From positions 25,330,448 to 25,394,447 of the forward strand of contig JBBCBC010000026.1 of assembly GCA_037126765.1 (NCBI GenBank): a stretch of DNA of 64,000 nt. Reading direction: 5' to 3'. The notes below the pieces were generated by a model, which made no database searches, was not told the origin of the DNA, and saw only the letters and a list, made by a program, of their open reading frames with translations. A program made the translations under genes and the position numbers. Origin of the DNA: Stenogyne calaminthoides (Eukaryota; Streptophyta; Magnoliopsida; Lamiales; Lamiaceae). This document shows, one piece after another, positions 55,507-64,000 of this stretch; positions within the stretch are counted from its first letter, which is position 1, and each line of letters begins with the position of its first letter.

Positions 55507-58500
55507 TTACACAGTAGTGCAGAAGAAATTGTTCAACAAAGCAAAACTAAGGAATAAATTCGTTATTTGGGGTGGGCGAAAGAGATGTGTCCAACAAGTC
55601 CTGCCTCGTCTGCTCGGTCCTTTCGGGAGTGACTCCCCCAGCATCATCGTGCCTCGTCTGCTCGTTAGATAACACATTCTGCTAGTCTTTAGGTGGACCC
55701 CTCTGCTCGCCCTGCACCTGATCAAACCCTGCTCGGCTCGGTGAGCTTGGTCGACAGTACCTTCAACATCCGCATCCGAACCATCTTCCTCATCCAAAAT
55801 AGGGTCATCAATTTCGATCCCATCAGGAAGATTGGAGAAATCGCACAAATCACTCAAATCAGATATTGGAAGGTTGCGATCCGGGGGGTTGTCGATCAGG
55901 TACTTCTCGAGATGGGCTACGAGTGGGGTAATCTGGTCAGCAGTAAGTGTTTGTCTAGCAGAACGGATGACATTTGCAAAGGCGCATATATAGGAGAAAT
56001 TGGACATGGAATCAACATACTCTCCAGTGTGCAATTTTGAATTTTCAAGACCCAGACGAGTGTTAGTCTCTTCAGCGGTGAGGAGTTGTTGGGCGAGCAG
56101 AGTTTTCTCGCATTCTGCAGTCTCGATGCCTGCTCTGAGTTTTCAGAGCTCAACATTCAGCTCGTCCTGAACTCTCCTAATGCCAGCTACCTCTTCCCGA
56201 TTACGGTGCACCTCCTCCCGAGCAACGCCTAGCTCCTCTCTGGCCTGGCGAGCATCTTTCCGATTTAGACGAGCATCCTCTTGAGCTTTACGAGCCTCTG
56301 CTTGAGCTGAGGATACTTGTTCTTGAACCAACTTCATTTCGTCTTGGGTTTTGGTCAGCTCGTTCACCTTTTCTTCGAAACTCGTGATAAGAGTCACGTA
56401 GTTGGCATGAAGTTGGGCGGACTCGGCGTAAGCTTTTTCAAGGAGAACCAAAGATTGGCCATGGCGCACTAGGCCAAGTCGCATGGTTTCCAAAGTCGTT
56501 GGACCCTTAGTGGCCTCTTCGAGCTCAGTAGTCAATGCTCGGATGGGGGTCTCACATGCTTTTTGGACATGCTCGGGAAGGCCAAGAACGTTGCGGACAC
56601 TAGGAGAGCAATAATAGTCTCTCAACTCTGGCATCAGAGGCGACAATCTGTTCAACCTACGTGTTATAAAAACAAACAGATATAATTAAACGACCAAATC
56701 AGATGGAACAAAGAGATACTCCAACAGGCGAAAAACGTACCTATTCACCCGAGCAGGGTCCCATCCCATAAACGACTTGTCCTCGGGAGAACGGAGCTGG
56801 GAACTTAAAGGAGTCCAGGTTTGGGGTCCTGCAGGAGGTGGAGTAGATGTACCGACCTCCATTTCAACAATTTGTGTGATCGGACCGACCACAGAGGTAG
56901 TTATTCTGGTCGTTTCAGCAATAGGGGTCGCCTCATTAACATCGATGCTCGATGGAGCTATCAGATTTTGTTCGTCAGGTACCCTTTTGGATCTTTTTGG
57001 TGAGGGAGCTTGGTCGCTCGATCCCTGCTCGACAGGACGAGTTGTCCTCTTCTACCGACTCGACTCGCCCGGTCTGGGCACTGCTGGTAGGCTCGCTTTT
57101 TTCACTCTGCTCGCCTCCCCTCGGTTTGCTCGTTGAGCATCTCTCTCGGCCTGGATCCGAGCAAGCTCTTGGGGTCTCTTGGTTCGAGCCATTTCAGTAT
57201 GCTCGGATGTGCTTACAGCAATAGTGATGGCAGGGAAAGCTGTAGACAGAAGAATTTATTATAAAAGAAAGAGAAACCGGGAACAAAGGGCACAACACAT
57301 TTTCAAGTATAAAAAACAATCCTTACCAGCTGGATTGACGGCAACTAAATGGTGAGGGGGTACGTACAATCCTCCCTTCTTCCTTTGGTCAGCAGTATTC
57401 AACGTCTTCACTGAGCGTTCTGAGTATGGCTCAAGATCGATTTGCCAGATACTGCTGAAATAATCGTCGTTTGTCTCTTTATCCGTTGCTGCTTGAATTC
57501 CTGAGATCGAGAAAATAAGTTAAAATCAGTTCATTGTGAAGAACAAAACCACAAAAATACTTACTTCGACAGATTCCAAAATCAGTGGGGATATCTAAGT
57601 GAGCATTTGGTTCACATCCAGAAGCAGGGCATTTCCAATCACCCCCGACGAACCAAAACTTCTCTTTCCAATCCGTGATCTTATTAGGCACATCCTCGAT
57701 GACCTTACATTTGGCATTCGCTTGCATGAACAACCATCCATGTTCGCCTTTGGGTCGAGACAAATGAACTAATCGAGAGAGTTCTGCTGCTGTTGGATAG
57801 TACACAAGTTTCGTTTTGCCGAACAGAGTTAGGAAACTCATAATCATATGCCACCCATTTGGCTTTAGCTGTGTAATAGTGATATTCCATTCTACGAGCA
57901 AGCGAGTAATAGCCGGATGAAGTGGGAATCGAAGACCCGCTTCCATTGTATCTAAGTTCACAGCAACACAACCCTCGGGAGGCTGGTCTGCTCGCTCATC
58001 GGGACCAGGCGCCCAGAAAAACACATCCTTTGGAGTCTCGTAATTTCGGTACAATTGGCCGAGCATATCTACATCAATCACACTTGCAATTTTGCTCGCT
58101 GGATATTCATTTTCGACCCTTGTCCTGTGAGGTTGTTCTGGCCATTCGAAATCGTAGCGAGCACTATACTCGGTATATGTTGGGCTATGAGGAAGACCAA
58201 CAGGGATATCGAGCTCTATGTTCTGTTCGCCATCGAATCCCCTGTTCGACTCATTAACATTTTCAGTCACAGGGATTTCCTCCCTCATATAATCGTCACC
58301 CCTGTTTACATCACGACTACATACAACCCTAGATCCAATTTGGGGTTGGGATAAAGAATCTTCACCCGAATCATCTAAAAAATCGGTGCGGGCTAAATCC
58401 CGATCTAATTCATTGAGGGCATCGTCGGAATCCGACGAAAGAATGGCAAATGGTTGTCGAACTTGCCAGCGGGATCTTGAACCCGAGGCGTTCATCTCCG

Positions 58501-58600
58501 GCGCATTAGCACCACTACGGGAGATCGGACGGAAAGAGGAGGAAGAGGAACTATGATGGTTTGACTCTATTGAAGTGGTAGAACTTGAACGAGAAGTCAT
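55507..58600 (-). pseudogene. Element B antisense spliced ORF
   Basis: Runs opposite to gag-pol, downstream of integrase. ATG at 58600; exons 58600-57565, 57500-57327, 57239-56741 and 56656-55507, joined by introns with GTAAGT/GTAAGG/GTACGT donors and AG acceptors. Phases agree and give about 952 codons. Part 1 starts Ser-rich (MTSRSSSTTS) and contains the block MEAGLRFPLHPAITRLLVEW followed by LKPNGWHMIMSF, resembling the plant 'putative gypsy-type transposon' domain (PF04195). Part 4 is a long coiled coil (EVHRNREEVAGIRRVQDEL, repeated KAQEDARLNRKDARQAREEL). Two in-frame stops, TAG at 57054-57052 and TGA at 56145-56143, break it. Tat/Grande-type elements carry such antisense genes; function is unknown, and a nuclear or capsid-associated role would be speculation. 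Confidence 0.75.
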
Positions 58601-58884
58601 AATTGGAATTAAAGAGGGTATGAAATAGTTACCTGAAAGAAATCCTTCGCCGAAATAAGCGTACTCTTGCCGAAAATTTCAGACGGGACGGAATGTGAAG
58701 AAAGAAAGAAGAGAAGATGAAGAGAAGGAAGAAGGACTGAGGAGGCAAAATGGTTTTTATAGATGCTGGATTTAAAAATTTTGAAAATTCAAAGGAGGTT
58801 TCTGATACAGAAGACGAAGCGACACTTACAATTGGCGCGACTCAATATATCCAACAGTCGGGCCCCCATGATGAATACAAAGCG

Positions 58885-58901
58885 GCCTGGCTGGGGGGTA
58901 T
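58885..58901 (+). other. Polypurine tract of element B
   Basis: GGCTGGGGGGTAT immediately before the 3' LTR start at 58902. Confidence 0.55.
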
Positions 58902-59773
58902 TGTTGTCATCGATGCAATCAACTTGATTAATTTGTACACGTCGGAGGGACACGTGTATCAATAAATTATTAAAATAACCATGTCCGAGGAAGAGGTGTT
59001 CGCCCAGATAATAATTCAAGTGTGCTCGCAACAAGTATGCTCGCTACAAGGATGCTCGCTACAAGTATTCTCGCTTTATATAGTCGCTACAAGCATGCTC
59101 GCCTTAACAACCATACAAGTGTGCACGCCTCGCCGACCAAAAAAGTCTGCTCGCCAAATTTGGCAGGCATTATAATCATTCTTATATGCTCGTTAAGGAC
59201 AATTTTCCAGTACAAAATTAATATGGTCAAAGGGGCGAGCAGAGCAATCGATCGAGCAAAAGTTGACACAAAGGGCATATGACATAAAAGCCAACTCACT
59301 AACTGAACCATCTGGACGACAAAAAGAATGTCTTATAAGAAAGTGAATCCAAGGGTCAACTAGGAAGACGAAGTTAAAAACGTGGCGGCATCACATGAGT
59401 TCTTGCAAGACCCGAAGTCTCCAGCTCATGCTTGCCAAGCCTGCACATGCTTGTCAAATTACTATAAATAGAAGAAAAAAGAGCAATGAAAGGGTTCAAA
59501 AATTTTCCATAGGAGTTCAGAAAAAATTCTCAAATACACACACATATACTCTCCCATTCACCACCTTTCGTAAAAAGAAAGTATTGTGTACTGTATACTT
59601 GAGCCTCGCAATATTACATCCCTGGCTTGGAATGCCCCCAGAGTAGTCATTTATTGATGAACTGGGTCAACAATTTATGGTTGTTTACTGTAATATTGTA
59701 CACATACTTATTTGTTTGTGAGTTGTTTCAAAATTAGCCACATAGAATTCTCATTAAAAAATGACTCGCAACA
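58902..59773 (+). repeat. 3' LTR of element B
   Basis: An 872-bp LTR, about 96% identical to 32325-33209 by eye. It lacks one 13-bp TTTGTATGCTCGC unit. Followed by target duplicate CAAGG. Confidence 0.92.
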
Positions 59774-59778
59774 CAAGG

Positions 59779-60940
59779 GCCACAAGGAAACTTTGGCCAA
59801 GGCAAGCCTCAATTTCACCATCAATTCCAAGGAGGTCCACCCCCCTTCCAACCTCAAGGCTCATTTCCACCTCAAAATCAAGGGAGATACAACAATCAAC
59901 CACCTTTTCAAGGAGGTTCCTCATCTTACAATCCTAACACCAAGAGGCACGAGAACTTTTCATATGCCAACAACAAGGGAGCGATTCAATTTCCACCCGA
60001 ATTTGAACCCGGAGCCAAACTTGCTAGTGGTGAAGGGAAGCCAACGGTGGAAGACATGTTCACCGCTCTAATGAGAAAGTCAGAGGAGAAAGATACAAAG
60101 TTGGAAGAGCTTAAGGAACAAGTCAAGATCATGACCCAACAACATGGTCATCAAATCAAGAGCTTAGAGCAACAACATGGCCACCAAATCAAGAACCTTG
60201 AGTTCCAAATGGGGCAATTGGCCACTTCTCTTGGTAACATACAAAATAAAGGGAAATTTCCCTCCACCACCGAGGTCAACCCTCGAGAGCATTGCAATGT
60301 CATTTCACTTAGAAGTGGAAGAACTTATGAAGGGCCTTCTATGCCCAAAGAAGTGGTGAATGATGAACACGATGAAGAGGAGGAAGAAAATGTGGAAATG
60401 GTTGAAGAAGATGAGGAAGGTAAGAGTATGGGAAGTAGAAAAATTGAAAAAGAAAGAGTGAGTGAGGGAGGAGTTGAAAAAGAAAATGATGGGGTTGAAA
60501 ATGATATCATTGGAGAAAAAGAAATTGAGAATGAGAAAAGAAAGAGAGGAGAAGTTGAAAAATCACCGCATGTGCCCAAGTGGAAAAAAGCAAAAGAAGC
60601 AAGAGAATTGAAGAAGAGATATGACCACATAGAGTGTGATTCATGGGGAGTAACGAAGACGGTGGTACCCGTACCATTTCCCCAAAGGTTCATGAGGAAG
60701 AAGTTGGATGAAAAATTCGCCAAATTTCTTGAGATTTTCAAGAAACTTCAAATCAATATTCCATTGGTGGATGCCCTTGAGCAAATGCCACATTACATGA
60801 AGTTCCTCAAGGATATCATTTCAAAAACAAGGAGGTTAGAAGAGCATGAGACTGTAAATCTCACCATGGAGTGTAGTGCTATTCTTCAACCAAACCTCCC
60901 GAAAAAGCTCAAGGATCCGGGAAGCTTCTCTACCTTGTGA
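59779..60940 (+). pseudogene. Element A gag, second part
   Basis: Resumes gag after B: a Gln/Pro/Phe/Gly-rich linker (FHHQFQGG, FQPQGSFPPQNQGRYNNQPP), then FPPEFEPGAKLASGEGKPTV, a heptad-like stretch with a directly repeated QQHGHQIK, LRSGRTYEGPSMPKEVV, a long Glu/Lys-rich acidic-basic segment and FAKFLEIFKKLQINIPLVDA. The frame stays open from 60047 to 60938, then ends FSTL and a stop because about two bases are missing compared with the expected Ser-Ile-Pro-Cys at 60930. Otherwise well preserved. Confidence 0.85.
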
Positions 60941-61826
60941 AATTGGTGGGAGTTCCAAAATGATTGCTCTATGTGACTTGGGGGCGAGTATCAATTTGAT
61001 GCCACTCTCAATGTTCAAACGATTGGGACTTGGAGAAGTAAAGCCCACGTCAATGACCCTTCAATTGGCGGATCAATCAATAACTTATCCAAAGGGTATC
61101 ATCGAAGATGTACTAGTGAAGGTGGATAAGTTTATTTTTCCGGCCGATTTTGTTGTTCTTGACATGGATGAAGATGTGAACGTGCCATTAATTCTTGGGA
61201 GGCCATTTCTTGCCACGGGAGAGGCAAATATCAATGTGAAAAGTGGAGAGTTGACATTGAAGGCAAATGAAGAAGAAATGACTTTCTCCATCTATGGCCC
61301 TATGAAAAACGTGTCAAACAATGAAGAATGTCACTTGATCAATTCACTCAATTTTGAAGTGGAAGAAAGTAAGGGTACAAAGGAAGAGATTTCTAAAAAA
61401 TTACCCTTGAAAGATCCCGGAGATGACAAAGAAGAAAAGAAGAAAGTGGGATTGAAGCAACATTCCAAGCTTGAGCAAAATTCAAGTTTGGGGGGATTTG
61501 ACAAAAAAGTGAAAATGATAGAGTTGCTTGGCTCAAAAGAAAATGAAAAAGGAAGGAGAAGGAGCTCAAGGGAGCTAAAAAATGAGAGAGACTTTGACAT
61601 TGGAGATGAATTGGTATGGTGTAACTCCAAGATGAAGAGGATTTTAGGAAGAATGAATTTCAAAGGGCGTGAACCTTTGATTGTGAAGAAGGTATGCCTT
61701 AATGGGAATCTCAAGTTGCAAGGTAAGAAAGGTGATCTCTTCATCACGGGTAAGTATCAAGTGAAGCACGTCCATCCGCCCGTTCCAAAGGAAGTGCCAA
61801 ACATCAAGCTAAAAAAGGAAGTTTGA
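60935..61826 (+). CDS. Element A protease with short pol tail
   Basis: Aspartic protease in the frame one shift from gag: CEIGGSSKMIALCDLGASIN with the active site DLGAS, then LMPLSMFKRLGLGEVKPTSM, VLDMDEDVNVPLILGRPFLA (flap and LGRPF motif). The frame stays open to 61826. Where reverse transcriptase should begin there is instead about 110 residues of Lys/Glu-rich linker followed by a segment (RRSSRELKNERDFDIGDELV, then LGRMNFKGREPLIVKKV, GNLKLQGKKGDLFITGKYQ, VKHVHP) that loosely resembles the C-terminus of gypsy integrase. RT, RNase H and integrase core are missing, so A is a non-autonomous gag-protease element needing helper enzymes. Confidence 0.7.
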
Positions 61827-63667
61827 ACTCGTAGAGTTCCGTCCGGCATAGGACGTTAAACCTAGCGCTAGATGGGAGGCAACCCATTCTTTTTTGTTCT
61901 TTGTTATTTCCTTTATGTATATAGTACTTTTTAATTGTTTTGTTGAGTTTTGTTTGGTAGATAAGGAAGTTGAGCTTTAAATGAAGAGCAAGGTGGGGTC
62001 ACAAAGGTGCTTAGAGGAAAAGAAAGTTCTTGGTGCAAGGTTGAGGTACAATTACAAACTCAAACTTAGAATTGCGTAGCAAAGTCTAAGTTTGGGGGAG
62101 TGATTTTTCTTTTCTTGCATTTTACAATTGCATGGGAGCACGCCCCGTTTTTGTAGGTCTTGCTTGATTTTGTTACTTTCTTTGAGTGGGTGAATCACTA
62201 TGGCTTGATTGTGAGGAATATGTTTGTGGTAGTGGTGAATGACTTTCTTGAAATTTGTGTTAAGGATGGTGTAGCATATGTGTGAGCTTTTGGTGAACAC
62301 TCTTTGCCCAAACTTAGAATTGCTTGGCAATGTCTAAGTTAGAGGGGTGTATTTTTTGTGATTTGAAATTCATTTGCATAGACGCACCTACCTTATTGAT
62401 GCTTTGTTGTGTGAAGTGTGGTAAACTTTGTTTGTGAGGGGAATATACTCTTGTTGTGATGATTTTTATTCCTAGAGTGTTGCTTTGGTTTGTGGATTAT
62501 ATAGTTTGTTGGTTGTTGTTCATACCTTTGGTATTTGATATCTTGAGTTTATGACTTGTTGTGGTGGAGAGTCTTTGGATAAGTGTTGTGAGTTACATTG
62601 AAAACCGGTGAGAGTTGAGCCTTGAACCGAATCATAACCCGGTTTGTCAATTGAGAGAGGATCGATCATTGTTAGTAATCCTAGAACTTGCCTTGAGTCT
62701 TGCTTAAGACCACATTTGTGTGAAATGATGGGAAATGATTTAGGCCATCTTTCGGTTTACAAGTCACTTAGCTAAAATTTCCCAAAACCAAAATAAATTT
62801 TCCATAGTTAGCCATGTTGAGCCTAATATCCCTATTCTTTGGCAACCTACAATGTTTAACCACTTGACCTAACTAGCCAAATTTCCCTATCTAGTGGAGG
62901 GTAGAAGATAAAGTGGTCGAACATGTGCTTGAAAAAGAAAAAGAAAATGGTTTGAGAATTTTTTGTGCAAAAGTGTGAATACAAAAGAAAAAGATGGAAT
63001 GTCTTCCCTCTTAAAAAAAAAAGAAAAGAAAAAAAAATACTTCAAAAGAGAAAATAGCTCAATAAAAGGGGGAAGAAGAAAAAAAAAAGTAAAAAGTGCA
63101 AAAAAAAATGTGTTTGAGAAGAGCTAGATTGATAAGTTGACTCAAGTGGGAAGGTAAGATGAATGATTTTGTTGAGATAATAATGAAGAGTGAGGGTAAA
63201 GGTTGAATGATTTGATAAAAAGAGAAGAATGAAAAAGATCGACCATTATCCTCCACTAGACGGGTCACTATTTCCAAATTCATCCTACCTTATCCAAAGA
63301 GCCAACGTTACATCCCATGTGAAGTCGTTGTTAAAGTGGTGGAGAGAGTAGATTTTTGGCAAGCTTATGGTGATTATATGACATGATTTGATTGTTGAGT
63401 GCATACACATCCTTATATTTTCTTTGAGTGTTGAGAGAAACACTTATCCATGTGAGTAGGTGACGTGAACACTTTGATATTGCACAATTCACCATGACTT
63501 TGTTGTGTTCTCTGGTGTCTTTTACCTAGGAATGTGGATTGCAATTGATGAGTTTTATGGTCACTTATTGAGTATACATCTTGGGGAATAAATTTCGTCA
63601 CAACTCTCACATCGTTCTATTTTCTTTCATTGTTCGGGGACGAGCAACACTTTAAGTTTGGGGGGGG
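61827..63667 (+). other. Element A 3' untranslated region
   Basis: Non-coding. Contains two copies of a unit of about 35 bp (AAACTTAGAATTGC, GTAGCAAAGTCTAAGTTTGG at 62063-62100 and a variant at 62311-62345), an A/G-rich tract (63010-63120), and ends with the polypurine tract TTTAAGTTTGGGGGGGG before the 3' LTR. Minus-strand open frames here are low-complexity. Confidence 0.6.
63651..63667 (+). other. Polypurine tract of element A
   Basis: TAAGTTTGGGGGGGG directly before LTR start TGATTGG at 63668; the priming site for plus-strand DNA. Confidence 0.75.
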
Positions 63668-64000
63668 TGATTGGTGTGAGAATTGCTTGAAATTCTTTGT
63701 TTAATTGCTCAAATTTGATAGGATTTCATGCATTTTTCTACATTAATTTGGCTTAATTGCACTTGAGATGAGAAATGGTGTGGCTTGTTTATTTTGTAGG
63801 AAATTGTTGAAAAACGAGCAAGAATTGAAGCCAAAAACTATTTTGATCCAGAAGGGTATTGGATAAGAGGGTTGAACCACGTGAAGCTCCTTGAAAAGAC
63901 GATCGCAACAAAAAAAGAATCAATCCAATCGAAGTTCGGGAGCTCGAGTTATGAGCGTTACAAAATGAGTGTGCAGTATCAAACTATGTTGTCGTCCTGA
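63668..64000 (+). repeat. 3' LTR of element A, cut by window end
   Basis: 333 bp, two differences (in the GAAGATCC/GAAGCTCC word and at the last base) from 28655-28987. The rest of the LTR, the target duplicate and the missing 5' parts of E and D should follow beyond 64000. Confidence 0.92.

Larger units (their letters stand above)
32325..59773 (+). mobile_element. Element B: Ty3/gypsy Tat-like, + strand, with nested C
   Basis: LTRs 32325-33209 and 58902-59773, both TGTTGTC...CGCAACA. Perfect target duplication CAAGG at 32320-32324 and 59774-59778 within gag of element A. Without element C (37728-52370) its length is about 12.8 kb. Order: LTR, primer site, gag, protease region, RT, RNase H (two parts), integrase, a long non-coding and tandem-repeat region, an antisense ORF, polypurine tract, LTR. 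The antisense ORF and hypervariable 3' region are known traits of Tat-lineage elements. Confidence 0.92.

Noticed and set aside
60325..60741. Minus-strand 138-codon frame rich in Ser and Phe
   Set aside because: Complement of the Glu/Lys-rich gag segment; no homology features.
61331..61747. Minus-strand 138-codon frame
   Set aside because: Complement of the Lys/Glu-rich tail of the element A protease frame.

Overview
This is plant nuclear DNA, most likely from a eudicot and probably an asterid. The evidence is intron-containing S-domain receptor-kinase genes with GT-AG introns, an R1-type NLR resistance-gene relic, tRNA-derived SINE, Stowaway and hAT-like elements, and nested Ty1/copia and Ty3/gypsy retrotransposons. 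No bacterial, phage or organelle features were seen. The asterid placement is inference from gene-family resemblance only.

Left part (1-20.1 kb): a broken Ty1/copia remnant (about 0.24-1.4 kb) is followed by a tandem array of G-type lectin S-receptor-like Ser/Thr kinase genes on the + strand, spaced about 5 kb apart. Each has seven exons: one large ectodomain exon, a transmembrane exon and five kinase exons. Copy 1 (4282-6998) is a pseudogene that has lost its transmembrane exon and has two Cys-to-stop changes. Copy 2 (9382-12511) has an intact predicted 819-aa frame, but lacks two EGF-domain cysteines that would normally pair with each other. Copy 3 (14809-17878) has a 1-bp frameshift and a nonsense change. 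A fourth fragment, a single kinase exon (18748-18868), runs in frame into an R1-type NLR relic. Upstream of copies 2 and 3 are duplicated relics of exon 1 that contain an inverted repeat (9007-9107 and 14328-14436). One arm is antisense to the lectin-domain coding sequence, the architecture expected of a young MIR or siRNA hairpin born from its own target family. I consider this the most interesting observation in the window.

Right part (20.1-64 kb): one deep nest of LTR retrotransposons. Element D (Ty3/gypsy, minus strand) is joined to the NLR relic without an LTR. Element E (Ty1/copia, minus) sits in D. E carries a solo LTR F and was split by A (an Athila-like gag-protease element, +). A carries a hAT-like element in its 5' LTR and was split by B (Ty3/gypsy Tat-like, +, TSD CAAGG). 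B was split by C (Ty1/copia SIRE/Maximus-like, minus, TSD GAAGC). B also carries a spliced antisense ORF of about 950 codons downstream of pol, and a tandemly repeated 3' region.

The nesting order conflicts with LTR divergence. The outer element A has nearly identical LTRs over the visible 333 bp, B is about 4% diverged, and the innermost element C is indel-rich. This points to LTR gene conversion, to assembly or consensus error, or to both. None of D, E or A closes inside the window.
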